NCBI GenBank assembly: GCA_050263095.1
Contig: JBLNEW010000019.1
Coordinates: 1 to 64,000, forward strand
Direction of reading: 5' to 3'
DNA length: 64,000 nt
Source: FEB-35 sp050263095
GTDB taxonomy: Bacteria; Desulfobacterota; Deferrimicrobia; Deferrimicrobiales; Deferrimicrobiaceae
The notes under the pieces were generated by a model. That model was not told the DNA's origin. It ran no database searches and worked only from the letters and a program-made list of their open reading frames with translations. Position numbers and translations under genes: made by a program. Positions 23,597 through 32,228 of this stretch are shown one piece after another (positions within the stretch are counted from its first letter, which is position 1; the number at the start of each line of letters is the position of its first letter).

Positions 23597-25162
23597 CTAC
23601 CGGTGCTCTTCGAGTTCGACCCCCGACGAAGGCGTGAAGGCCGCGGGGGGTCCAGTGGTGAACGGTTCCGCGCCCGTAACCGCATTGCGCGCGGCCTTTG
23701 CCCTTACCACGGAGATGTTGTCCCGGAGCAGGCTGAAGAACTTGGATTTCGAGATCCTGAAGTTCGACGCGTCCTGGAACTCGGACGGAAGACCGAGCAC
23801 CGGGTCGTCGCGGTCCTGGAGCCCTGTGGTATCCACGGTGATTCCCAGGATCGTGATCGAGTCCGTTGTGCCGTCCGCGCCGGATCCGTGGGCGGAGACC
23901 GGGCCCTGGAGCCTGCGGTTCGCGCTTGCCGGAAGGACGGTCACCCTGGTCACGGTGACGCTTGAAAGGCTCGCGCCGGGCGGCGTCACCTCACCGCCCA
24001 CGTCCACGTGTGCGCCGTTGGAGACGGTAGCCCCCGGAGGGGTAATAACCGCCCCGGCGAAATTGATAGTGGCGCCGAAGGGAGCCAGGGTAAAGGTGGT
24101 GCCGCTCAGACCGGTGACATCCCCCTCCAAGGCGACGTTCTCCCGCCGCTTCAGCTCGATCTCCCGGGCCTGCAGGATCCCGCCGATCAGCCTTCCTTCC
24201 ACTTCGACCTGGGCTCCGGCGGTCAGGATCGCCGAAGTAGCGGCCAGATTGCGTTCTTCCAACTGGAACTGGGTTGTGAAGGTGGTGTTGAACCGGACCC
24301 TGATCGGGCCGGAAGGGCCGAGAAGCTGAAACTCGCTGCCTACGGGAGCGGCGGCAACGGCCCCCTCGATCTCGACCTCCTGGTCTACGTTGTCTTCGAA
24401 GTTGTCGACTTGGACTCCGGTCGACGTGGTGGCGATTGCCCCGCCCGCCACCGGCTGCGTCCCCTCGACTTCCACGAAGTCCCCCGCCAATGGAATCGTG
24501 GGGGAGTTGTTGGTCACCGTCTGTCCCCCGATCGTGAACGTCCCGGTCGCAGGCGTGCCTGCGACGATGCCGCGGATCTGGCGCTTGGTCGTGACCACCC
24601 GCCGGATGAACGTGGCTTCGATGGTATGAGGCGTGCCGGATCCGGTGAAGAAGCCGTGGACTTCCACGACGTCCCCCACGACGAGGTTCCGGTTGGAATT
24701 GTCCGGGTCGAAGACAGTGAAGTTGTTGACGGTCACGGCCTGGTTGAGCACCGTGATCGTCCCGCCGCCCACCGCGTCGACCCGCCCGATCAGCTGCGGC
24801 TCCACTTCCACGGCGGTGGCCGTACCCTGCGGCTCGAGCGGGCCGAAAGTCCCCCGCATCGTCACGATCATCCCCTCGAGGACCTGCGCTTCCGTCCCGG
24901 AGGCGCCGTCGATCGTGACGGTGGGATCGGCTACGCTGAACTCCACGGCGTTGACGATCGTGCTTCCTTTGCCCATCACTATCCCGCCGTTGATTCCCGC
25001 CCCCGGATTTTGCCGCGGACCGGGCTGGGGAAGCGCGGCAGCCCCGCCGCCTCCTCCCCCTCCCCCTCCGCACGCCGACAGGAAACCTGCCGCGGCCAGC
25101 AAGGTGAGGACCCCGATGCACGTCCTTCCGAAATCCTTGTTGAATGTCCTCTCTATTGTCAT
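23597..25162 (-). CDS. DUF5666-repeat lipoprotein (proximal copy)
   Basis: A 521-residue predicted lipoprotein with signal peptide, lipobox FLSAC (about residue 31) followed by nine Gly residues, and at least five DUF5666-like units (GDVVEVHGFFTG, GDFVEVEGTQPV, VDQEVEIEGAVA, GAQVEVEGRLIG, HVDVGGEVTPPG). ATG 25162 is supported by GGAGAGG. It follows the porin gene by 56 bases and precedes its paralogue by 70, so porin and the two lipoproteins probably share a transcript. Unlike the distal copy it lacks the long Pro/Asp linker. Function unknown. Confidence 0.8.
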   Translation of the reverse strand: MTIERTFNKDFGRTCIGVLTLLAAAGFLSACGGGGGGGGGAAALPQPGPRQNPGAGINGGIVMGKGSTIVNAVEFSVADPTVTIDGASGTEAQVLEGMIVTMRGTFGPLEPQGTATAVEVEPQLIGRVDAVGGGTITVLNQAVTVNNFTVFDPDNSNRNLVVGDVVEVHGFFTGSGTPHTIEATFIRRVVTTKRQIRGIVAGTPATGTFTIGGQTVTNNSPTIPLAGDFVEVEGTQPVAGGAIATTSTGVQVDNFEDNVDQEVEIEGAVAAAPVGSEFQLLGPSGPIRVRFNTTFTTQFQLEERNLAATSAILTAGAQVEVEGRLIGGILQAREIELKRRENVALEGDVTGLSGTTFTLAPFGATINFAGAVITPPGATVSNGAHVDVGGEVTPPGASLSSVTVTRVTVLPASANRRLQGPVSAHGSGADGTTDSITILGITVDTTGLQDRDDPVLGLPSEFQDASNFRISKSKFFSLLRDNISVVRAKAARNAVTGAEPFTTGPPAAFTPSSGVELEEHR

Positions 25163-25218
25163 GGGCCCTCTCCTTCAGTTATCGAAATCCGTATGGAACG
25201 TTTCGCCTGGTACAGGTC

Positions 25219-26628
25219 CTAGAACTCGTAGGTGGCCTTCAGTTCCGCGAAGAACGCGTTGTCGACCTCGCGGATCGTGTTGTTCGGGCGAAGCTTGAAC
25301 GCTTCACCGGGCTTGAACCAGCCCAGCGACAGCTTGGTGCGGAAATGATTGGTGCGGTACGCGGCCACTATGTCGAACTCCTCCCCGAACTCCTTGTCCG
25401 CGCCCAGGGGCTCCTCGCTGAGCGACGTCAGGTCGCGCCCGGCGATGCTCGCGTTAGTCGACGCCTTGTCCTGGCGGTAAAGGTGATATAGGAATTCCAG
25501 GGAAAGGTTCTTGGAGGGGCTTCGTATCCCCGCTCCCGCGGTCAGGATGTGGAGGTTGGAGAGCTCCGGGTCCAGCAGCTCCCCGTAATACTGGATCCGC
25601 CGTATTCCGCCGACCTTGTCCTCGTTCTCCTGAAAGCCGGTCTGGCGGAAGTTCTTGTCCTTGCCGTCGTTCGGGTCGTCGTCCCCGCTTCCGAAGGCGT
25701 ATCCCAGCGTCGCGTTGTAGCGGAGCCAATGCTTGATCTCGTACGTGAACCCGACGTCGAATCCCGTCCCCTCGATGTCCCGAGGGCCGCTCTTGCCGCG
25801 GACGAGCGCCGCTTCAAGCCAGTACGTGAAGTTATCGAACGGCTCCCCGTGAGAATGGAGGCCGAGGAACAGCGGTCTCTCGTCGGCATCCGTGCGGTCG
25901 TCCCGAAGGAATCCGTAGATGTCGACCTCGACATCCTTGACCGGCATGTATTTTCCGATCAGGACGAAGTTCGTGACGCTTTCGTCGGTCGGGGCGTCAT
26001 CGGGGTCGCTGTCGCCCCCGTGGAGGAAGTCCCGGTCGTTTTTCTGGGTCACCGAAAACTCCACCGCATATTTCGAGAAGGCGTAGAAGAACCGCCCGCC
26101 GTCGAGCTCCTCGTCGTAGAGCCATTCCCGGGGGTCCTTGAGACGTATGCGCCCGAGCTGCACGGTCAAGCCTTCCACCGGCTGGTTGATGGAGATGTAT
26201 GCCTGTTTCATTTCCAGGCGCGTTTCGCTCTCCGCCCGGCCCCGCTCGTCGTCCACGTTTCTCCTTGCCCCTTCGAAGTCGACAAGGAAGGTGTACCTGG
26301 GTGTCGGCGCGTAGGACAAGGCTACGCGGAGCCGCGGCTCCCAAAACCACTCGTCGTCGGCAACGCTTTTGTCCAGGTCGAAATTATCCTCGCGCTGGTA
26401 CTCGAGCTCCACGCGCACTCCCAGGTTGACGCCCGGAGCCAGGGGAATCCGAGTCGGGGGGGGCGCGCCGCTGTCGAACGCGGGCGCTTCCTGTTTCCTC
26501 GCCTCGGTAGAAACAGTTTCCGGCGGCTGCGCGAAAGCGCGCGGCAGCATCGATGTGACGAGGAGCAGAAGGGCTAATGCCGACGAAGCTGCGAGCCTGC
26601 GGCCATGCGTATGCGATCCACTCTCCAT
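25219..26628 (-). CDS. Alginate-export (AlgE-like) family outer-membrane porin
   Basis: A 469-residue outer-membrane protein: signal peptide about 1-34 (cleavage near AFAQ), then alternating amphipathic beta strands with aromatic girdles ending in the C-terminal strand FFAELKATYEF, with terminal Phe. Segments such as VRVELEYQREDNFDLD, MKQAYISINQPVEGLTVQLGRIRLKD and LSLEFLYHLYRQDKAST fit the alginate-export domain family. The substrate is unknown; no alginate biosynthesis genes are present, but a glycan operon lies just upstream. ATG 26628 has GGGAGG seven bases upstream. It heads the porin-lipoprotein set. Confidence 0.75.
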   Translation of the reverse strand: MESGSHTHGRRLAASSALALLLLVTSMLPRAFAQPPETVSTEARKQEAPAFDSGAPPPTRIPLAPGVNLGVRVELEYQREDNFDLDKSVADDEWFWEPRLRVALSYAPTPRYTFLVDFEGARRNVDDERGRAESETRLEMKQAYISINQPVEGLTVQLGRIRLKDPREWLYDEELDGGRFFYAFSKYAVEFSVTQKNDRDFLHGGDSDPDDAPTDESVTNFVLIGKYMPVKDVEVDIYGFLRDDRTDADERPLFLGLHSHGEPFDNFTYWLEAALVRGKSGPRDIEGTGFDVGFTYEIKHWLRYNATLGYAFGSGDDDPNDGKDKNFRQTGFQENEDKVGGIRRIQYYGELLDPELSNLHILTAGAGIRSPSKNLSLEFLYHLYRQDKASTNASIAGRDLTSLSEEPLGADKEFGEEFDIVAAYRTNHFRTKLSLGWFKPGEAFKLRPNNTIREVDNAFFAELKATYEF

Positions 26629-26676
26629 TCCCGTTCCTCCCTTTTTCGTTATCCGGCTTCCTTCATGCCGGCGTCT

Positions 26677-27840
26677 CTACTCGGGGAATATGCCCCGGCG
26701 AGCCGCCCTGCTCTGGACGTGGCCGCCACTTTGATGACGTATCGTTATCTTTGGTTCGATATTTTTGGTTGACCGGTCAACCGAGCGACGAACGGTCGCC
26801 GTTTTCCGCGGCGATCGGCCTGCCGCCCCGAGCCGGCGTTCCACAAGCTCAAGGAACTGCTCGGTGAAGGCGTTCCGGTCGGGGATCCGGGTGCTTATCC
26901 AGATGTGCCTTGCCAGCGTCAGCTCCGCATATGCGCGCACGGCGCCGCGGCACCTTTCGCCCGCCAGCTCAAGGAACCTCTCCTCCAGCGCCCGCTCGCA
27001 GCGCGCAAGCCCGTCCGCGCCGCCAGGGGTCCTTAACGACTGTTCCGTCACGTGCCCCGCGAAGTTCCCGGCGTCGAGCGCCGGGTCTCCCTCGCAGTAC
27101 AGGTCGAAATCCACGATGTACAGGCGGTCGCCGTCCACGATGACCTGGTCCGGGTAGAAATCCCGGTGAATCCCGCAGGGGACGGGGTCCGTAACGGATG
27201 CGGCCAGCCGGCCGCAGGCGGCGAGGATCCTGTCCAGGCGCTTCGACCAGCGCGGATTCTCCCGTGCGACGGCTTCGATCCGCTCCTGGAGGATGCGCAG
27301 CTCGTCCTGCATCGAGTGTCGGCGGCGCGGAGCGACCCCGGCTCCATGTATCTTATGGATCGCCTCCGCGATCCTGCCCGCAAGCCGCACGCCTCCCCGT
27401 TGCGCGAGCAGCGTCGTGGCGGGAACGCCAGGGGCCTTGCGCTGCAGCCACATCCTGAATTCCGGGACCACGCCGACGGCTTCGGGGACGCAGATCCCGT
27501 CTTCGGCGTCCTCCCGGAATCCCGATCTGCGAAGCTCCTGGAGCAGGAGGACGCTCTCCCGGTCCGTTCCCTTGGCGCGGACCTTCCCAAGAAGCGTGAG
27601 ATCTTCGGAAGGGGAGCCGGGGCGCCGCAAGCTCAGGTCGTACTCGATTAGGCAGCGCCTGCCCTTCTTGTGGCGCACCAGCCGGGCGGCAAGGACCTGG
27701 ATCCGCCCTTTCCCCCCGGCCAGGTGCGCAAGGCGGCGCGCAAGTCGCTCCCCGGCCGCCGCCGGGTCCAGCGCCGCCGGGAGGAACGGCATCGCGGGAT
27801 CAAGCGCGGCGTCGCAATAATCGATGCGGGCGGCATTCAT
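26677..27840 (-). CDS. APH-fold phosphotransferase, last gene of the glycan operon
   Basis: A 387-residue aminoglycoside-phosphotransferase-fold kinase. The catalytic loop is GIHRDFYPDQ (about residue 222) and the metal-binding segment is YIVDFDLYCEGDPALD. The fold also serves small-molecule kinases acting on choline, homoserine or sugars; the substrate here is unknown. Its ATG overlaps the stop of the upstream APH-fold gene as ATGA. The last 40 residues (after about 345) look unconserved and coincide with a perfect DNA palindrome at 26767-26782, so the 3' end may double as the porin regulatory region. Confidence 0.8.
   Translation of the reverse strand: MNAARIDYCDAALDPAMPFLPAALDPAAAGERLARRLAHLAGGKGRIQVLAARLVRHKKGRRCLIEYDLSLRRPGSPSEDLTLLGKVRAKGTDRESVLLLQELRRSGFREDAEDGICVPEAVGVVPEFRMWLQRKAPGVPATTLLAQRGGVRLAGRIAEAIHKIHGAGVAPRRRHSMQDELRILQERIEAVARENPRWSKRLDRILAACGRLAASVTDPVPCGIHRDFYPDQVIVDGDRLYIVDFDLYCEGDPALDAGNFAGHVTEQSLRTPGGADGLARCERALEERFLELAGERCRGAVRAYAELTLARHIWISTRIPDRNAFTEQFLELVERRLGAAGRSPRKTATVRRSVDRSTKNIEPKITIRHQSGGHVQSRAARRGIFPE
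26767..26782. promoter_or_regulatory. Perfect 16-bp palindrome GGTTGACCGGTCAACC
   Basis: An uninterrupted 16-base perfect palindrome inside the 3' end of the APH-fold kinase gene, 139-154 bases upstream of the porin ATG. The core TTGACCGGTCAA resembles operators of TetR-type dimeric repressors. Chance occurrence of a 16-bp perfect palindrome at a given place is about 1 in 65,000, so a regulator of the porin-lipoprotein genes may bind here. No cognate regulator was identified. Confidence 0.45.
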
Positions 27841-29189
27841 GATCGGCTCCCGCTCGGCGCCGCGGAAGGTCCCGGGTGCGCGGGAAGATAAGGGTGTTCA
27901 GGCCTGCGTCCATCCAGGATCGCCGCTGCGCCGGAAAGCATCGCCTCGACCCGTTCCGGCCAATCCGGTTCCCGGAGGCGAAACGGGTCCATCGAGAGGC
28001 CGAATAATCCCGCCGCCGCGTACAGGTCGAGCTTGAAGGGAGCCGGAAGGGGGGCCGTATCCCCGTATCCTTCAAGGAAGCGGTCGCTCGCCGCCTGGGC
28101 GGCTTCCGGAGAAATCCTTCCCCGCAGCACGTCGCGCGTCAGGTGTGCCAGGAACAGTCCGAGATCGGAGGCCGCGTCTCCCCGGGCTGCCCGGTCAAGG
28201 TCGATGATCGCCGCGGCGTCCCCGTCCACAAGCACCTGGTCCGCGTAAAAATCGCCGTGAAGAGGCTGTCCCTCCGCAGGCATTTCGGCGATCGACCGGG
28301 CGATTCGGCGCGCCAGCGACTCTGCCGCCGCGGCGGCGCGGGGAACGAGGAAGCCGATCCCCGCCGCCAGCTCCAGCAGCCTTTCGCCCTCTTCCTTCCG
28401 CGTGATTGTGGGAAGGCGGCCCTCAGGGCGCTGGGAGTGCAATACGGCGAGCGCCCTTCCCGCAGCCGCGGCCGCTCCAGGCTCCGGCCGTGGACCCGAG
28501 ATCGCCTCTATCAGCAGGCGGCCCGGAAGCCATTCGAAAACCATGATACGTCGCCGATTGGACTTTCCGATGCGCCGGGCGAGACGCAGCGGTCCCTGTG
28601 CCGCAAACGCCTTGAGGCCAAGGCGCGCCGCCCGGTACCCCTCTTCGTCGTACACCTTGAGGACAGCCTTCGCCCCGCCGCCGGCCGATAGCTCCGCGAC
28701 GTAGCGCCGCTCCGGCTTGTACGCAAGGGTCCGAAGCACCCCGTCCCACAGTTCGGCATTCGCGGGCATCATCCTGCGAAGCCGGTCCCGCCACGATTCC
28801 GGTGCGCCAAGCTCGCGGAGGACGCCCAGCTCCACATCGTCGGGGAACCGGTGGACGATGGCCGACCATTCGGCAAAAAAGATCCTGCCGGGGCCTGTCG
28901 TCCCGTCCGCAGGCTCGCTTTCGCTTCTCTTCCTGAGCTTGGTAACGGCGTCCGGCCCGTATGCCTTGGCGTACAGGCGGACGGGCTTCCCGCCTGCATC
29001 GATCCGGTACGCGGCCAGGCAGTTGCTCCCCGGCTTGTAGCGGACGTAGGTGATACTCAGCTCGCCCAAACCCGCCTCTGGGAACGACGGGCGCACCGCA
29101 TCCGCGAACGCTACGGGATCGAGGAGGAGCGCCAGTCCCGGCAGCGCGGCGTCCCTGCGAACGAGATCGGCGTCAGCGGGAGACAGCAC
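27837..29189 (-). CDS. APH-fold phosphotransferase, larger paralogue
   Basis: A 450-residue kinase-like protein. The C-terminal half carries the APH catalytic loop LHGDFYADQ and the metal site IIDLDRAARGD; the N-terminal half holds a nucleotide-binding-type lobe (YKPERRYVAEL, AVLKVYDEEGY, IMVFEWLPGRLL). An additional N-terminal segment with YVRYKPGSNCLAAYRI resembles a second degenerate N-lobe. GTG 29189 is chosen because AAGGAGG lies six bases upstream; ATG 29213 is in frame without such a site. The start lies inside the ABC exporter's end. Substrate unknown; a glycan or glycerol-type acceptor is inferred from the operon. Confidence 0.75.
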   Translation of the reverse strand: MLSPADADLVRRDAALPGLALLLDPVAFADAVRPSFPEAGLGELSITYVRYKPGSNCLAAYRIDAGGKPVRLYAKAYGPDAVTKLRKRSESEPADGTTGPGRIFFAEWSAIVHRFPDDVELGVLRELGAPESWRDRLRRMMPANAELWDGVLRTLAYKPERRYVAELSAGGGAKAVLKVYDEEGYRAARLGLKAFAAQGPLRLARRIGKSNRRRIMVFEWLPGRLLIEAISGPRPEPGAAAAAGRALAVLHSQRPEGRLPTITRKEEGERLLELAAGIGFLVPRAAAAAESLARRIARSIAEMPAEGQPLHGDFYADQVLVDGDAAAIIDLDRAARGDAASDLGLFLAHLTRDVLRGRISPEAAQAASDRFLEGYGDTAPLPAPFKLDLYAAAGLFGLSMDPFRLREPDWPERVEAMLSGAAAILDGRRPEHPYLPAHPGPSAAPSGSRS

Positions 29190-31023
29190 GGGGTTCCTCC
29201 TTGCCGGTCCCATCGCGCGACGCGGACTCGTAACGGCGGAACTCGGCGTACCGGCCGCCTGCCCGCAGGAGCTCGGCGTGGGTTCCCTGTTCGCGGATCC
29301 TGCCTCCCTCGAGGTAAAGGATCCGGTCGGCGCCCGAGGCAAGATCCAGGTCGTGGGTGATGACGAACGTGGTGCGGCCCCGGGCGAGTCGTTCCAGGGA
29401 TTCCGCCACCGCGAGTCCGTTCTCCCTGTCCAGCCCCTTGGTGGGTTCGTCGAGCAGAAGGATGCGTCCTCCCCTGACCGCCGCGCGGGCGATCGCGATT
29501 CGCTGGCACTGCCCGGTCGAAAGGGTGACCCCGCGTTCTCCGACCACGGTGTCGTATCCCTCCGGCAGAGACTCTATGAACTCGTGGGCGTTGGCCAGGC
29601 GCGCCGCCGCCTCCACTTCCTCCGCCGTGGCGTCCGGCGCGCCGAAGGCGATGTTCTCCCGGACGCTCGCCATGAATAGCATCGGCTCCGCGAGGACCAT
29701 GCCTATCCGGGACCGCAGCGACGAGAGGGTATACCTTCGGATATCGATTCCGTCGATGGAGATCCGTCCGCTCCCGGGGTCGTACAGGCGCAGGATCAGG
29801 CTTGCAAGGGTCGACTTGCCCGCGCCGGAAGGGCCGACCAGGGCTATGCGCTCCCCCTCCTTCGCCTCGAAGTCGATCTCCTCGAGGGCGTTTCTGCCCT
29901 TTTCGTAGGCGAAGCTCACTTTCTCGAACCGGACATTCCCGGCGAAAGGAGGGGCAGGAACGGCGTCGGGGAGATCGCGGACTTCCGGCTCTTCATCGAG
30001 GATGTCGACCACCCGGTCGCAAGCCGCCGAGGCCTTGGCCAGGCGCCCCGTGAACTTGGCGAAGTTGCGGACCGGCTTGAAGGCGTCCTTGAGATAGGCG
30101 AGGAAAACGAGAAGGTCGCCGGGCGTAAGTACGTTTTCCATGACGAGCCTGGCCCCGTACAGGAGAACGAGGGCGGCTGACACCGCGATCAAAACGTCCA
30201 CCCTGCGCTCGAGCCGGGCCGCGAGCCTGCGGCCCTTCACGTCGTCCTTCATGCTTCCCCGGTTCTGGCCGGAGAACGATTCCTCGAAGACCCCTTCGAG
30301 GGACAGCGCCTGTATTATCTTGATCGACCCCATCGATTCCGCGGCGGTCGCCGCCATGGCACCCTCCCGGCGCCGCTGCTTGCGGGAGACTTCACGGATG
30401 CGTCCGCCCAGGCGGGCGGCCGAAATCCAGAACCAGGGGAATACGGCGAAAGCCACCAGCGCGAGCTGCCAGTGGAGACCGAGCATAACGCCCATCATGC
30501 AGATCAGCAGGACCAGGTTGGCCAGAAGCGGCAGGACCGCCGTCACCGTCACATCCTTCAGGAGTCCCATGTCCCCGATGACGCGGACGACCAGGTCCCC
30601 GCTCCGCGCCTTGGCGTGGAAGGACAGGGAGAGGGCCTGGAGGCGGCGGTAAAGCTCGCTCCGCACGTCGGTCAGCACCCGGTTTCCCATCAAGGCGAAT
30701 CCGACGGTGTTGCCGTAGGCAGCGAGCGCACGCAATGCGGTGATCCCGACAACGGCGGCCGCCGCGAGGCTCAAAAGCGTCATCGGCTCCAGCGCGTCGA
30801 TCCAGGCGATGCCGGACCGCCCCCCCGAGGGGGCTGCGGGGATCACACGGTCGAAAATGAACTTGAGCGGCCAGGGCTCGAGGAGCCGCAGGGCGATCTC
30901 GACCAGCAGCAGGAGTACCGATCCCGCGGCAAGCGCCCGATGCTTCCGCACGTTCGGCCGGAACCGCCGCAGGATGCGCCGGAGTGACGGCAGGATATCG
31001 TGCAGTTCACGGGAGGCCGCCAT
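29173..31023 (-). CDS. ABC transporter, fused permease and ATPase (exporter type)
   Basis: A 616-residue type IV (exporter) half-transporter. The membrane domain has about six helices in residues 35-330, and the nucleotide-binding domain shows Walker A GPSGAGKS (397-404), signature LSTGQ (501-505, Gln replacing the second Gly of LSGGQ), Walker B ILLLDEPT (about 521-528) and the switch His in VITHD. It probably works as a homodimer in the inner membrane. Placement between glycosyltransferases and APH-fold kinases suggests flipping or export of a lipid-linked glycan. ATG 31023 overlaps the upstream glycosyltransferase stop as ATGA. Confidence 0.9.
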   Translation of the reverse strand: MAASRELHDILPSLRRILRRFRPNVRKHRALAAGSVLLLLVEIALRLLEPWPLKFIFDRVIPAAPSGGRSGIAWIDALEPMTLLSLAAAAVVGITALRALAAYGNTVGFALMGNRVLTDVRSELYRRLQALSLSFHAKARSGDLVVRVIGDMGLLKDVTVTAVLPLLANLVLLICMMGVMLGLHWQLALVAFAVFPWFWISAARLGGRIREVSRKQRRREGAMAATAAESMGSIKIIQALSLEGVFEESFSGQNRGSMKDDVKGRRLAARLERRVDVLIAVSAALVLLYGARLVMENVLTPGDLLVFLAYLKDAFKPVRNFAKFTGRLAKASAACDRVVDILDEEPEVRDLPDAVPAPPFAGNVRFEKVSFAYEKGRNALEEIDFEAKEGERIALVGPSGAGKSTLASLILRLYDPGSGRISIDGIDIRRYTLSSLRSRIGMVLAEPMLFMASVRENIAFGAPDATAEEVEAAARLANAHEFIESLPEGYDTVVGERGVTLSTGQCQRIAIARAAVRGGRILLLDEPTKGLDRENGLAVAESLERLARGRTTFVITHDLDLASGADRILYLEGGRIREQGTHAELLRAGGRYAEFRRYESASRDGTGKEEPRAVSR

Positions 31024-32228
31024 CACGCGATCCCGCGTTCCGGCGAGTCCTGACCGGCGGCATTGACGCGCCCGGATGCGGGCGCCGCCGCCCGGAGAAT
31101 GCGCTCCGCCACCGTTGCCCACGAGAATTCTTTCCGCGCACGCTCCCTGGCCGCCCGCCCGAGTCGCGCGCGCAGCGAAGGATCCCGCGCGAGACGCAGG
31201 AGCGCCGATGCGAGGGCATCGGAGTCTCCCGGAGGCAGGAGGATGCCGTCCTCCCCGTCCCGTATCAGTCTCTCGATCTGCCCGATCCTGCTTGCCGCGA
31301 CGGGCAGGCCGGCCGCCATGTATTCGAAGACCTTCAATGGCGAGAAGTAGAAATCCTCACGCCGCGGATACGGGGCGACCGCCGCATCCATGGAAGCGAG
31401 CAGGCCCGGGATTTCCTCGGGGCGGACCGCGCCGGTGAGCGTTGCCGCCGGCGCAAGGCCCCTCCTGGTAAGGTCTTCCGCGAGGCGATCCCGCTCCGGT
31501 CCGGTCCCCACGACGAGGAGGCGGGATCCGGGTTCCTCGCGGTGAAGGGTGTCGAACGCCTCTACCAGGTGCGAAAGACCATGCCAGGCCTTGAGAGTCC
31601 CCACGAATCCCGTAGTGAAGGTTCCGCGGGCCCTGGGGAGAGCCGGCGGCAGGTTTTCCGGGAATCGACCTGGATCCACGCCGTTCGGGATCACGTGAAC
31701 CCGCCCCCGGGCGCCCGGAAAGCGGTCCAGGTAGTCCGCGACTCCTTGCGAAACGGCTACTATCGCGGCCGCCGAGTGGAACGCGCGCTCCGCGACCCGC
31801 ACCGCGCCGTGGAGGTCCGCCAGTCCGCGGTATGTCGCCTGCTCGTCTATAAGGGGGGCGTTCACCTCGAGGACTCCCGGAATGCCCGCGGCGCTCGCGT
31901 ACTCCATACCGGCGAAGCTCCACAGGGAGTAGCGCTCGTAGACGAGGTCAAACGGCCCTTCTCCATCCAGGGCCGTGCGCAGGGCCGCGTTCGCGGCGAG
32001 CGATTCACGCTCCCGCCCGGCGAGGTTTCCGGCGGATGGCATGGGCAGAGGATGCAGCGCGATCCCGGCCAGGCCGTCGACGGGCTCCCCGCCCTCGCGG
32101 GCGGCAAACAGCGTCACGCGGGCTCCGCGGCCGATCAGGGCGCGTAGAACCTCCTGGACGTGTATCGAGCAGCCCTTCATTCCGAAGACCGGCACTCCGG
32201 GGTCCGCGCAGACATAAGCGATCCGCAT
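31023..32228 (-). CDS. GT4-family glycosyltransferase (third of three)
   Basis: A 401-residue GT-B-fold enzyme. N-terminal MRIAYVCADPGVPVFGMKG is typical of retaining GT4 transferases; the C-terminal nucleotide-sugar domain shows VHVIPNGVDPGRF, TGFVGTLKAWHGLSHLVEAF, LVVGTGPERDRL and SPLKVFEYMAAGLPVAAS with the Glu of the EX7E region. It transfers a sugar from a nucleotide donor; specificity cannot be inferred. ATG 32228 lies within the stop of the upstream GT4 gene. Confidence 0.88.
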   Translation of the reverse strand: MRIAYVCADPGVPVFGMKGCSIHVQEVLRALIGRGARVTLFAAREGGEPVDGLAGIALHPLPMPSAGNLAGRERESLAANAALRTALDGEGPFDLVYERYSLWSFAGMEYASAAGIPGVLEVNAPLIDEQATYRGLADLHGAVRVAERAFHSAAAIVAVSQGVADYLDRFPGARGRVHVIPNGVDPGRFPENLPPALPRARGTFTTGFVGTLKAWHGLSHLVEAFDTLHREEPGSRLLVVGTGPERDRLAEDLTRRGLAPAATLTGAVRPEEIPGLLASMDAAVAPYPRREDFYFSPLKVFEYMAAGLPVAASRIGQIERLIRDGEDGILLPPGDSDALASALLRLARDPSLRARLGRAARERARKEFSWATVAERILRAAAPASGRVNAAGQDSPERGIA

